Program-made: the position numbers and the translations under genes
The notes under the pieces: generated by a model
Databases searched by the model: none
The model's input: only the letters and a program-made list of their open reading frames with translations
What the model was told of the DNA's origin: nothing
From: a virus
Virus record (IMG/VR): IMGVR_UViG_3300033145_000279
Span: 1-21,410 of that record
Length of the DNA stretch: 21,410 bases
Direction: 5' to 3' (one strand)
Shown here: in pieces, positions 7,439 to 16,081 of the stretch
Numbering within the stretch: position 1 is the stretch's first letter
Layout: every line of letters begins with the position of its first letter

Positions 7439-9685
7439 TTATGGGTGATATGCCGGATACATCTGTCCAAACTCAATTTGTTTCTCCACATCTGGTTTTT
7501 TCGTCTCTATAAGCCAATTATCATAGGTCAAGATTAGTTCTTCAAAAGTAAACTTAATCGATTTACCTGTCTTTTTGCTATAAACTCTTTGAGCGTTCTC
7601 ACCAACACCTGGGGCAAAGAGCGTGACACCATTCATATCTTCAGATGTTGCCCAAAACAACTTATCTGACATGAGGTCCTCGGGCCTCATCCTAATATCC
7701 GCATTCAATCGTTTCAGATCAATATCTTTAGGATCAAGCCCCTTAAAATCTGAGGCAGGCTCATACCAGGGTAATTCTGCCCGTTCTAACTGCATATCAA
7801 GTATTCTACGAATCTTGGCAATATCTCTATTATCATGGTTATAGATATTACCGCTTCGTCCAACGTATTGTCTAGAAATTGCATAAGTCTTATCAGACGA
7901 TTCTCCAAAGGCGAAACTATCGGATATTATCTGATCTGATGCCAATGTGATCGCCTTACGTATGCTCATCCCCTTTGATGCATGAAGCATGGCCTGACGT
8001 CTAACTGCCTCATTAAAATCATTGGCATACTGCATTCTCTCAGGACTACTATCCGTTGACAACAGAGAATTTGTAAAATCAATAACATCAGAATGAGTTG
8101 CAACCCTCTTCTTAATATCAGACATATCTTCTGAAGGTATTGCAAACTCAGATTCCTTTATTCTTGACGCATTTAAGAAGTCAATGATCCAGGGTTTACC
8201 CATATGATGTGCAGCAATCTGAGTGACTGTATCAATCTTCTTATCTCCAGAAAGACTTGACATATTTCCAATAAGCTTTGGAAAATGTTTACCATATTTA
8301 AGGCTCAATTGCTGAAGTGTCTGAAGAGCTTGAGCAGGTTCAGCATAATTAAGATTGGCCGCGGTAGATTTAAGAACATCAAGAGGAGCCACAGATCTTC
8401 TCCCATCAGGAATCTCTAACTCTTTCTGATGGTCCAGATTATTATCTATAAACTTCTCAGTCATTATGGCCTGAGTCTCAGGATCTGCTTTACTCAAAGA
8501 ATCAGCCTGTTCTTTCAAGGTTGTATCTTGTAGAACATAGGTGAAGGAGTCATTGGCTAATTGCCTCTTCTGTCTCTTAGCCCATTGAACTAATTCAAGG
8601 AATGCCTCCTTATCCCTGAAATAGCTTCGTGACCCCTTCTTAGGAATATACTTGGCCATGGTCTTATCTATCTGATTATTACTCTGCCCCTCCATCTCTG
8701 ACTTGGCACTGAAGAATCGATATGATTGATCTATCAAAGATTTAGCATTATGAGCCCGACCAGCAGATGTTGCTGACTTATAAATCTCTAAATTAAACAA
8801 TTGATTTGCCTGTCCAAAATCTTTAATCTGAGTAATATTGTTCTTGAGAAGTTCTTCTTGCTGAGCCCTAAAAAGACTATCATGCTTCTTACTAGCGGCC
8901 TGGATTCTACGCTCCAAGGTGGCACGGATATGCATGGGAATATCCTTGGCCGCGTCCAAAATCTCTTTTGCTAATTGAGGATCTTTTGTTGACAGATAAT
9001 CAACAGCCTCAGCAGATAAATTACTTATACTGCTATTAAATGAATCTGCCATCTTCCTTGTAATCTTACCTGCCGCTAATGCACTTGCAATATTGTCTTT
9101 AAGTTTTTCTTGCTGATCCTTCAAATCTTCTTTTGGATTGCTGCTTATTGCAACAATATCAGAGGATGTTCTTATTAGCTGATTAAGACGAATGATCGTG
9201 TCTTGAGATCTATTTCTAGCCTCAAGATGCATACTCTGACCTAACAACCGTAATCCCAACAGATCCAACTCCTTTTGAAGAGCATTTCTTGACTCGACAT
9301 TATCTGCAGTATTTACAACATCGTTCACATACTTACTATACTCTTCTCTGAATCGATCAACAAGTTCAAGCTCTCCCTTACTCTGAGCATCGTCTATCCA
9401 CTCCATCCACTGTTTCTTAGAACTGGCAGATTTTTCATGAACCCATAAGGCATTGTTATAGGCCGCACGACGCTCTATATTGTTATCGATCATCTTAAGA
9501 GCTCGCTCAAAATTACGCCCCTGCTCTGCACCAAACTTCGGTGGAACATTTCCAAGGACAGGCCTTAGTCTTACTGGCATAGCCCTGACCGAAGACATAT
9601 AAGAACTGAGTTGGCCACCTGAGAATAATCCATGTGGTCTGGTCTCTCGTCCTTTTTGTGCGATTTGTATGGGTATTTTAGGCAC
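7439..9685 (-). CDS. Internal virion protein, probable T7 gp15-like, 748 aa
   Basis: A long hydrophilic, mainly helical protein with many Gln, Lys, Asp and Ser and no membrane segment. Long heptad-like stretches occur between about residues 55 and 330 (for example RNFERALKMIDNNIERRAAYNNALW). I see no lytic transglycosylase, protease or nuclease motif. Size, helical content and place (after a small gp14-like protein and before the giant ejection protein) match the gp15 slot of the T7 ejection apparatus, in which gp14, gp15 and gp16 line the channel used for genome entry. The start overlaps the upstream gene by eight bases (9678-9685). Sequence similarity to gp15 itself is not evident by eye, so the assignment rests on context. 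Confidence 0.65.
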   Translation of the reverse strand: MPKIPIQIAQKGRETRPHGLFSGGQLSSYMSSVRAMPVRLRPVLGNVPPKFGAEQGRNFERALKMIDNNIERRAAYNNALWVHEKSASSKKQWMEWIDDAQSKGELELVDRFREEYSKYVNDVVNTADNVESRNALQKELDLLGLRLLGQSMHLEARNRSQDTIIRLNQLIRTSSDIVAISSNPKEDLKDQQEKLKDNIASALAAGKITRKMADSFNSSISNLSAEAVDYLSTKDPQLAKEILDAAKDIPMHIRATLERRIQAASKKHDSLFRAQQEELLKNNITQIKDFGQANQLFNLEIYKSATSAGRAHNAKSLIDQSYRFFSAKSEMEGQSNNQIDKTMAKYIPKKGSRSYFRDKEAFLELVQWAKRQKRQLANDSFTYVLQDTTLKEQADSLSKADPETQAIMTEKFIDNNLDHQKELEIPDGRRSVAPLDVLKSTAANLNYAEPAQALQTLQQLSLKYGKHFPKLIGNMSSLSGDKKIDTVTQIAAHHMGKPWIIDFLNASRIKESEFAIPSEDMSDIKKRVATHSDVIDFTNSLLSTDSSPERMQYANDFNEAVRRQAMLHASKGMSIRKAITLASDQIISDSFAFGESSDKTYAISRQYVGRSGNIYNHDNRDIAKIRRILDMQLERAELPWYEPASDFKGLDPKDIDLKRLNADIRMRPEDLMSDKLFWATSEDMNGVTLFAPGVGENAQRVYSKKTGKSIKFTFEELILTYDNWLIETKKPDVEKQIEFGQMYPAYHP

Positions 9686-10379
9686 TATAATTACCAGGGT
9701 TCAATGAGTTCCTATTCCCCATGTTTGAGAATATACTTAATAGAGAGGATATTGAATTCCAATTAGATGCTGTTCGCTGATTCCTACCTTGTTGCAATAA
9801 CAGTGAAGATCTAAGATCAGCCTCATGCATATAACTATCAGCCAGAAGATTACCCGCATTCATGTATTGTTTTGCACGGAATCTAGATATGGTGAGTAGT
9901 GATGTTCCCTGATAGTTATAGAGAAAGGCCTGATTCTCCAGTCTTACTCCTTCAACCCTACCCACATATTCTACTGACAAGGCATCTAGTTCTCCTTGTA
10001 TGGCAGAATCATAAATAACATCCATAGGAGTCCCTTCAAGTTGAACTCCAGCCTTGGCATACTTGGCCCTTTGCGCTCCTTTTAATCTTCTATTTCTATC
10101 CCTAATTCTATCTGCCTCATATTGAGAGGCCTCTCTTGCCCTTGCCGCATTATCTCCTGCAATTTTTGAATTTAACTGTGCCACAGAGGAATCATAAGTT
10201 CCCTGCATCTTGGCCATCGTAGAATTAAACTTGGCCTCACTCCTTGCTCTATCTGCATTAATTTGAGCAATACTCTGAAGTGCATCAGAATTAGATTGAG
10301 CATTTTGCCAAGCCTGTTTTCCCTGGTTGTACTGACCAAGAGCACTCAGCAACCCACCAACTATTCCCCACCAGGCCAT
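9678..10379 (-). CDS. Small internal virion protein, T7 gp14-like, 233 aa
   Basis: The protein begins with a short Gly/Ala/Leu hydrophobic segment (residues 2-15) followed by QYNQGKQA and long Ala/Gln/Arg/Asn-rich helices, then GAQRAKYAKAGVQLEGTPMDVI, a stretch typical of the small internal virion (gp14-like) proteins of podophages. In T7, gp14 forms the outer-membrane end of the ejection channel. Its start shares a TAATG overlap with the stop of the tail-tubular-B-like gene, and its end overlaps the next gene by eight bases, so the three ejection genes are coupled to the tail genes. The C-terminal third is Asn/Ser-rich and low in complexity. Confidence 0.75.
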   Translation of the reverse strand: MAWWGIVGGLLSALGQYNQGKQAWQNAQSNSDALQSIAQINADRARSEAKFNSTMAKMQGTYDSSVAQLNSKIAGDNAARAREASQYEADRIRDRNRRLKGAQRAKYAKAGVQLEGTPMDVIYDSAIQGELDALSVEYVGRVEGVRLENQAFLYNYQGTSLLTISRFRAKQYMNAGNLLADSYMHEADLRSSLLLQQGRNQRTASNWNSISSLLSIFSNMGNRNSLNPGNYSA

Positions 10380-12832
10380 TACTCACTCCATGTACTAAAC
10401 TCAGGCATTAGTGCCAATATATTCAGCGGATAGGGAGAATCTTGATATATCCAATATTGTGCAAGAGTATCATAGTCATGATCTAGTTCTATCTTCTTAT
10501 CTCCAGTAAACAGGGGTGGAGACTTATCTGTCAGATCAGACTCACCTCTAAATGACTCTACCTCTAAATTGGCTATCTCAGTTCCGTGTTTGAATCCCAA
10601 AGAGGTTAGTATTCGTAATCCCAATCGTTTGATTCTTTTAATCTTTGCTTGAGATGTTCCCCAATTACCACCACCCTCAAGGGGGAGAGTATGCATCCTA
10701 GACGTGAATTGTAATCCCGCATGAACATTACCCGCCGCATCATCTAAAATGATCTGTCCACCTGAAACAATCTTATCTGGTATCACGGCACCATCAGCAC
10801 ACACTTGAACTGTCTCACCCTCTAAATGATCTAATCCAGCAAGTATTATGGCTGGAACTCCTGAATATGATAATCCAGAATCAACAAAAAACATATCATC
10901 CTTATCTTCCTCGTCAACTGGATAGAAGTCTTCTTCTAGGTATTCAATATATCTGGCTGTTGATCCATCGATTGTTCTTTTCACAACCATATAAAGAACA
11001 TTTCCAACGGCACTTGATACTGCTGCTATAGATTCTACAACAGCATTACTTGTTCCAAAAAGACCGCCCAAAATGTGGCGGTGCCAGGCAAAGACTTCTT
11101 GTTCTTTAACGTAAGTAAATCCGACCAAAATTCCATCAACACGGGACATCCATAATATATTATTTGGATCTTGTTGAAAAGCCATATCTGTGATACCACC
11201 ACCATCTCGAATAATATGTTCAGAAACAATGGTCATATCACTACTCACAAAAGAATCTGCCTCAAAACTATAGGATAATTGTCTCACCTTATCACCGGAT
11301 CTTTGAGCATGAAGAATAGAATTACCTATCTTCTCTGGGTTACTCAATAGTGATCCAAATGAGGTTTGCTGGGACAGTGAGATATTGATTGGTGATATGG
11401 GTTCACTGGCAGAAGATCCCTTTACTTCCCACTCTCCCCCAATAGTTCCTATTAACAATACCTGACTGGATCTCAACCACTTGATAGAGTTCACCTTATT
11501 TGAGGCTATTGTGTATGTGATACCGTTATCATCAGAAACATCTGAGTTAGGCTCAGTGGGGGCATGGTTTGAATAATCCCCTGATCTACTCATCCAGACA
11601 GTCTGTGGCTCCTCCTCAGTATTGGCAAAGCAAAGACGTTCCTCGTGAAAGGTAATACATGATGGCCATCCAGTAGTTTCACCCCAAGCCCCTAATCTCC
11701 AAGATCGTGTACGTCCATCATCCTTATATGATGTGGGATCAGCGTCCTTGAGAGGTATGGCAATATCCAACTCCACAGTTACCTGAGTCACTGATACATA
11801 AGACGCGACCTTACCCCATACTTGATCTGTCGTAAAATCTAGTCTAAATTGTCGATCAACATCTGTAGATACAAACATATTTTCAGTACAATCCATAACA
11901 GCGGTAATTGTTCGATCCTTAGTACTGAGTATCCCAGTAGTAGCAACCATAGTTAGTGATGCACCCACAGTAACATCGGTGCGTGATGCCCCATCATACC
12001 CACTAATCAAATTCCAAGTAATTGATCCACCAACATCACATCTAAGATATGCTCCTACAATGTACCTATTAAAAACTCCATGAGTAACCACAGCCACAAG
12101 CGGGGCACCACCAAGAGAGACAAAAGTCACTTCTGAATCTAATGGCTCTACAATATTCTCAATTGGTCTTATCAACACCTCAGTCACTGAGACATAGGCT
12201 ATGATCTCTCCAAGTGTTGGGATACCATTCTTATTATACTCTACATAATCTCCAACATCACCAACAGCAAAATCACTTGTTGTAGATATGAGAGTCTCCC
12301 TATCAACAACACTGGATATTTGCATCTCTATATCTTCTATATTAAGCGGAAGATATGGACCATCAGTCGTCTCATAGAGCTCAATGGTCCAGGCTGAATG
12401 TCCAGTTCTAGAAATTTTTCTAGTTTGGTAATCTGGATGACAAACAAATAGAATATCTGCAGATTGGGTATAGGAGAGATCTGGAAGATCTGATGTTGCC
12501 CATGGAGTCACAATCTCTACAGGAGTTCCTGGAGGATTCTCAACAACTCCCCCATTCATATATACACGCATATAAGTGTCACCAAACTCCAAGACATATG
12601 ATTGGACATCAGAAAATTCAAAAGGAACAAGCTTGGTGAATTTACTCTGTTCCTTAACCTCATTTATTAGCCGTGTCCCACTCCTACGAAACAAGGCGCC
12701 TTGTGGTTTCACCAGAAAATTCTCAATGATCTCAGCCCCATTCATATACTTAGTGATGTCAGTGCGTCCAAGGATTAACGGGGAGACCTCACCTGATGTG
12801 AAGTTAGTCTTAATTATATCCGCACGTGCCAT
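10379..12832 (-). CDS. Tail tubular protein B-like (tail nozzle), 817 aa
   Basis: Residues about 9-60 match the hallmark N-terminus of podophage tubular-B/nozzle proteins: NFTSGEVSP, LGRTDITKYMNGAEIIENF, PQGALFRRSGTRLI. The following FEFSDVQSYVLEFGDTYMRVY segment is also characteristic. The body is beta-rich with Trp and Gly strands (for example CITFHEERLCFANTEEEPQTVWMSRSGDY read in two parts, FHEERLCFA and TVWMSRSGDYSN), which relatives share. The product forms the distal tail tube below the adaptor ring and carries the fibres. Length fits the family (roughly 700-850 residues). It is joined to the preceding gene by a TAATG overlap (12830-12834) and to the following one in the same way. I see no truncation. 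Confidence 0.88.
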   Translation of the reverse strand: MARADIIKTNFTSGEVSPLILGRTDITKYMNGAEIIENFLVKPQGALFRRSGTRLINEVKEQSKFTKLVPFEFSDVQSYVLEFGDTYMRVYMNGGVVENPPGTPVEIVTPWATSDLPDLSYTQSADILFVCHPDYQTRKISRTGHSAWTIELYETTDGPYLPLNIEDIEMQISSVVDRETLISTTSDFAVGDVGDYVEYNKNGIPTLGEIIAYVSVTEVLIRPIENIVEPLDSEVTFVSLGGAPLVAVVTHGVFNRYIVGAYLRCDVGGSITWNLISGYDGASRTDVTVGASLTMVATTGILSTKDRTITAVMDCTENMFVSTDVDRQFRLDFTTDQVWGKVASYVSVTQVTVELDIAIPLKDADPTSYKDDGRTRSWRLGAWGETTGWPSCITFHEERLCFANTEEEPQTVWMSRSGDYSNHAPTEPNSDVSDDNGITYTIASNKVNSIKWLRSSQVLLIGTIGGEWEVKGSSASEPISPINISLSQQTSFGSLLSNPEKIGNSILHAQRSGDKVRQLSYSFEADSFVSSDMTIVSEHIIRDGGGITDMAFQQDPNNILWMSRVDGILVGFTYVKEQEVFAWHRHILGGLFGTSNAVVESIAAVSSAVGNVLYMVVKRTIDGSTARYIEYLEEDFYPVDEEDKDDMFFVDSGLSYSGVPAIILAGLDHLEGETVQVCADGAVIPDKIVSGGQIILDDAAGNVHAGLQFTSRMHTLPLEGGGNWGTSQAKIKRIKRLGLRILTSLGFKHGTEIANLEVESFRGESDLTDKSPPLFTGDKKIELDHDYDTLAQYWIYQDSPYPLNILALMPEFSTWSE

Positions 12833-13428
12833 TACCTATTTGCCCTCATAGGACCACGAGAACCGGATGTTCTTGACTCAAGCCAAAGTTCTGCCTCCAT
12901 CTCAAGATATGGATCTTCCTTACCATCAGCAGATTTCGCCTTACCAAGCATAGTCTTAAAATCTTTCCAAACATCAGTCTTGAGACCACGACTCTCAGTT
13001 AATGCGAAACATATATCCCAAGCAAGATACAGGGCACAAGCCTCTGCACATAAATCATCAAGAGGTTCTAACGCCTCTCCAGGGTCCTTGATATACTTGA
13101 CCTCTATAGTGTCAGTATCCGTACGAACCTTATTTCCCTCAATTCGGTAATCATCCTCGTTTATCGGGTTTATCTCAAGGACACGTAAACAAGCTGAAGG
13201 AAGGGTATGTTCATACTCGTAGGTATGATTCGGGGTAGTAGTGGTAGGGGACAGGGTGTCTCGTTCAATCACACAATTCCATGGATGCATTCTAAGAACT
13301 GCACGAACACATGGATAGATTCTATTCTTACAAAGCTTAGCCGCCTTTCTGTCATCATTCAAACTAACAATAGCCGGAGAACCAAGCTTGATAAGAGCAC
13401 TATTAGCAATCTCAATAGCTGATGACAT
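12832..13428 (-). CDS. Tail tubular protein A-like head-tail adaptor (gatekeeper), 198 aa
   Basis: The N-terminus, with IEIANSALIKLGSPAIVSLNDD, then AAKLCKNRIYPCVRAVLRMHPWNC, is the familiar pattern of T7 gp11-like adaptor proteins, in which a helical bundle docks under the portal and an HPWN/HPWD-type motif follows. Later residues include LRVLEINPI and a Cys/Ala/Leu helix (DLCAEACALYLAWDICFALTE split as DLCAEACALYLA). Length is in the family range of about 190-230. A good ribosome site, AAGGAG, lies five bases before the ATG, directly after the terminator hairpin, so this is the first gene of the tail module. The promoter that serves it is not obvious. Confidence 0.85.
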   Translation of the reverse strand: MSSAIEIANSALIKLGSPAIVSLNDDRKAAKLCKNRIYPCVRAVLRMHPWNCVIERDTLSPTTTTPNHTYEYEHTLPSACLRVLEINPINEDDYRIEGNKVRTDTDTIEVKYIKDPGEALEPLDDLCAEACALYLAWDICFALTESRGLKTDVWKDFKTMLGKAKSADGKEDPYLEMEAELWLESRTSGSRGPMRANR

Positions 13429-13439
13429 GGTGACTCCTT

Positions 13440-13473
13440 AAAAACCTCCAGGTAGGGTGTGACTACCTGGAGG
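13440..13473 (-). terminator. Intrinsic terminator between head and tail modules
   Basis: On the minus strand an 11-bp perfect GC-rich stem (CCTCCAGGTAG / CTACCTGGAGG) with a seven-base loop is followed at once by TTTTT. It sits in the 68-base gap after the capsid-accessory gene, just upstream of the AAGGAG site of the tail adaptor gene. It should end or attenuate the abundant head transcripts. Confidence 0.9.
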
Positions 13474-13496
13474 GTTAAGTTTCAAGAAACAAGAAT

Positions 13497-13985
13497 CTAG
13501 TCAACCACATACTCTACATGACCGACTATATCCTGTCCAGCATCCCAAGCACCAGTCTCAGTCGTGATAACCAGGTAGCATTCCTTAGTCAACAGATAAC
13601 CATAACCAAGGGCTATGGTCGCTGCAAACGTAAGATTGAACGCCCCATTAGTTGCACCTGCCGCCAGGAAGAACTCGTCGCTATCCGCATTAACTGCCGG
13701 ATCGTCGTAATAGCCATTACCGTCTCTACCGGCGAGGCCAATATCAACAGTTGAACTATTACCCAGAGCCTCACCCTTGATGAGACCTCCTAGGATCCGA
13801 GCTCCCTTGGGAAGGATTGCCACTGCGATATTACTACCATCAGCGGTATCACCTGTTGGAACTGTGAATGTAAACCGGGTCATACGGACACGACCATGTT
13901 GCTCATCAGGTTTCAGTTTCCCGCCACCTTCTGCCAAAACCGTATCCATTTGATCGGAATAGTCTTCAAACGTTATTGCCGCCAC
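13497..13985 (-). CDS. Capsid-accessory (decoration-like) protein, 162 aa
   Basis: A short Gly/Ala/Thr-rich, beta-like protein. Residues about 30-75 (GRVRMTRFTFTVP, SNIAVAILPKGARILGGLIKGEALG, STVDIGLAGRDG) match a small family often found beside podophage and siphophage capsid genes, which I take to be capsid-stabilising or decoration proteins; the exact role is inferred from place. The start codon is GTG at 13985, preceded by a strong GAGGAGGTGAGG purine run with suitable spacing, so I keep this start. The protein is acidic overall. It is the last gene before the intrinsic terminator, so it is likely made in the same large amounts as the capsid protein. Confidence 0.75.
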   Translation of the reverse strand: MAAITFEDYSDQMDTVLAEGGGKLKPDEQHGRVRMTRFTFTVPTGDTADGSNIAVAILPKGARILGGLIKGEALGNSSTVDIGLAGRDGNGYYDDPAVNADSDEFFLAAGATNGAFNLTFAATIALGYGYLLTKECYLVITTETGAWDAGQDIVGHVEYVVD

Positions 13986-14002
13986 TTTACCTCACCTCCT
14001 CA

Positions 14003-15157
14003 TTACAGCGCATCGCTGTTATTTGTAATGGCTTGTAGAATCAGAACCATATTCGTGATTGACCGATTCGCCGCAGACTCCATGATCTCGATGACATTAT
14101 TAGTACTACCTACAGCCGGTAATACCGCTGCCGCCTCCATGATCACTTCAGCCGCGGTTGAATTTGTGAAGTCCAGCGCCGCCGCGGATTGCATAAAAGC
14201 AACCACATCATTGGTGCTATATATGGTAGGCAACACCGCTGCCGCCTCCATGATCACTTCTGCTGCTGTGGCATTAGTAAACGTTAACGCCGCAGCAGAC
14301 TCCATAATAGCGATCGTATCATTCGTACTCACGATCGCAGGTAATACGGCCGCCGCCTCCATGATAGTTTCTGCCCCTGCAGCATTTGTAAACGTCAATG
14401 CTGCTGCAGACTCCATCATAGCGATCGTATTATTTGTGCTCACGATTGCAGGCAACACCGCTGCCGCCTCCATAATTAACTCAGTCGCGGTGGCATTAGT
14501 GAAGGCCAATGCTGCCGCCGATTGCATAAGAGCAATCGTGTTGTTAGTACTAACTACAGCAGGCAACACCGCTGCCGCCTCCATAATTAACTCAGTAGCA
14601 GCCGCATTGGTCATGGTTAATGCCGCAGCAGATTGCATCAGAGCAATTGTGTCATTAGTACTCATTATAGCAGGCAATACTGCCGCCGCCTCCATGATGG
14701 TTACTGAGGCCAGTATATTGGTGTAATCCAATGCTGCCGCAGAATACATCATAGCGATCGTATTATTTGTGTTAACGACCGTTGGTAGGATTGCCGCCGT
14801 CTCCATAATGGTCTCAGCCGCATCAACATTGGTATATGCTAACGCTGCCGCTGATTGCATTATCCGAATTGTATCGTTAGTACTTACTATCGTAGGCAAA
14901 ACTGCGGCTGCCGCCGCGATTGCCTCCGCACCTTCAGAATTAGTAATAGTTAAAGGGCCATACACCTCGACCATACTGAGGGTATCAGCTGGACTTACTA
15001 AGGTTACTCGTTTGACCTCACTATTATAATACTCAGGGTGCGTTTCAATCGTGCGTCCTGTGAACTTCTCCACTATTACACGATAGTCTGCTGCCAGACC
15101 ACCGACTAGGAGAATACCCAGGAGTATGAACACGATCGTTAATGGTCGTTTAATCAT
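14003..15157 (-). CDS. Ala-rich 37-residue-repeat protein with N-terminal membrane/signal segment, 384 aa
   Basis: I do not recognise this family. Residues 5-23 are a continuous hydrophobic segment (PLTIVFILLGILLVGGLAA) after a basic MIKR start, a signal peptide or membrane anchor. Residues 24-71 are a mixed linker. From residue 72 to 384 the protein is built from repeats: one half unit, seven full 37-residue units (residues 93-351) and a degenerate last unit. Each unit has two related halves, both starting with Thr-Asn: TN-x4-IM-x-SAAAL, then TN-x6-IMEAAAVLP. Predicted shape is a helical solenoid or extended rod. The gene lies between the major capsid and the accessory protein, so it should be well expressed; it might be a head fibre or a membrane-directed factor. 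The gap to the capsid gene is only 27 bases. A plus-strand frame through the same repeats is a shadow. Confidence 0.75.
   Translation of the reverse strand: MIKRPLTIVFILLGILLVGGLAADYRVIVEKFTGRTIETHPEYYNSEVKRVTLVSPADTLSMVEVYGPLTITNSEGAEAIAAAAAVLPTIVSTNDTIRIMQSAAALAYTNVDAAETIMETAAILPTVVNTNNTIAMMYSAAALDYTNILASVTIMEAAAVLPAIMSTNDTIALMQSAAALTMTNAAATELIMEAAAVLPAVVSTNNTIALMQSAAALAFTNATATELIMEAAAVLPAIVSTNNTIAMMESAAALTFTNAAGAETIMEAAAVLPAIVSTNDTIAIMESAAALTFTNATAAEVIMEAAAVLPTIYSTNDVVAFMQSAAALDFTNSTAAEVIMEAAAVLPAVGSTNNVIEIMESAANRSITNMVLILQAITNNSDAL
14105..14944 (-). repeat. 111-bp coding repeat array (seven and a half units)
   Basis: The units encode residues 72-351 of the Ala-rich protein: half a unit at 14882-14944, then seven full 111-bp units at 14105-14881. 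The spacing is exactly 37 codons throughout, and recurring DNA words such as GCCGCCTCCATGAT and AGCGATCGTAT are shared by several units while synonymous positions differ, so the array is selected at protein level and not freshly copied. Confidence 0.9.
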
Positions 15158-15175
15158 AAGGCTCCCCTAGTTCAA

Positions 15176-15191
15176 GACCTATCTCTAGGTC
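15176..15191 (-). other. Short hairpin with GAGA tetraloop spanning the capsid stop codon
   Basis: On the minus strand GACCTA-GAGA-TAGGTC forms a 6-bp perfect stem closed by a GNRA tetraloop. The capsid TAG stop lies in the 5' arm. No T-run follows, so it is not a standard terminator; it could protect the capsid mRNA 3' side or mark a processing point. Confidence 0.5.
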
Positions 15192-16081
15192 GTTTCGTCA
15201 CAATACGCACGTACTATTTTCTCTTCCCACATACGAACTGCACCGAATGTGGCAGAAACGTATACCTGGATAGAGTTACGCTTATCACGCCTTGGACCAA
15301 CATCCACATTCACCTCATCCGCCATACCCACAGTGATTGCACTACGGGGGTAGAACAATACATCGCGAACCGTGGCGCTTGAGGAGGTTGTTAAGCGTTG
15401 TGTGCGCTTAAACGTGAATCCCATGAACGTATTAATATCACCCTTAACCAGTGCCTTAACGGTGTTATAATCCGCCGAAGTAACTTCTGTAGTTCTCAAC
15501 AGACCTTGCAGCTGCGAGGCCGTGATCACACAGAAGATTTCCTCATCCTCTTCTACAGTTTCTTGGCTGTAAAAAAGGAACTGGGCCCTACGAAGTTTTC
15601 CTATCGTAAGGTTCGAATTGGCAGCAGCCCCTGACTCGACATAATTGACAGCGATATTCTGGTTAGAGTCCCAGGTTACTTCTGTCGAACCTGTCTTACC
15701 TGTGAAGGCACTACCAAGTCCCGCGACTATAATAGCATCATCCAGCTTCCTACCAAATGCCCAGACTGCATTTCGCGTGTAGGAGGAAGTGGGATCTGCG
15801 AGCATACGCAGCTTATCACGTTTATCTATCATGTCCGCCCAGTCATAATCCTTCGTAGCGATTCTACGTCTGGAATGAGGGGTGGAAATGAGAGGAGTGT
15901 CCCCGTGACGGTTAGTGACCTCAACCGCATCGGTAGGACCTATACGATCATAGTACTCATATTCAGCATTCTGAGACTCGATCATGACCGTGTCACGTAA
16001 TCGAGATCCTTTTTGCTGGAACTGAATCTCTATGTTACTCTTATAGGCCTGGACCAATGCTGTTTCAACTTGAAATGACAT
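15185..16081 (-). CDS. Major capsid protein, 298 aa
   Basis: The sequence matches the podophage capsid family that includes the BPP-1-like proteins: LVQAYKSNIEIQFQQKGSRLRD near the N-terminus, then GDTPLISTPHSRRRI and DYDWADMIDKRDKLRMLADP (about residues 61-95), YTRNAVWAFGRKLDDAIIVAGLG (read as NAVWAFGRKLDDAII), and a C-terminal KRNSIQVYVSATFGAVRMWEE strand set. About 300 residues is normal for this HK97-fold shell protein. I start it at ATG 16081 because GGAGG lies five bases upstream; a longer frame from a TTG at 16093 has the ribosome site inside it and is unlikely. It follows the scaffold gene after a 178-base gap holding a candidate promoter and folded leader, and no other gap in this operon is so long, which suggests separate boosting of capsid synthesis. 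Confidence 0.92.
   Translation of the reverse strand: MSFQVETALVQAYKSNIEIQFQQKGSRLRDTVMIESQNAEYEYYDRIGPTDAVEVTNRHGDTPLISTPHSRRRIATKDYDWADMIDKRDKLRMLADPTSSYTRNAVWAFGRKLDDAIIVAGLGSAFTGKTGSTEVTWDSNQNIAVNYVESGAAANSNLTIGKLRRAQFLFYSQETVEEDEEIFCVITASQLQGLLRTTEVTSADYNTVKALVKGDINTFMGFTFKRTQRLTTSSSATVRDVLFYPRSAITVGMADEVNVDVGPRRDKRNSIQVYVSATFGAVRMWEEKIVRAYCDETT

Noticed and set aside
13896-14726. Plus-strand frame of 276 codons with Ala-rich repeats
   Set aside because: It is the mirror of the repeat array in the minus-strand gene. It has no plus-strand neighbours, runs into the accessory gene, and the minus frame has a good start, leader and place in the operon.
14105-14944. 111-bp repeat array as a CRISPR or origin iteron array
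   Set aside because: Conservation follows codons, with changes mainly at synonymous positions, so it is a protein repeat.
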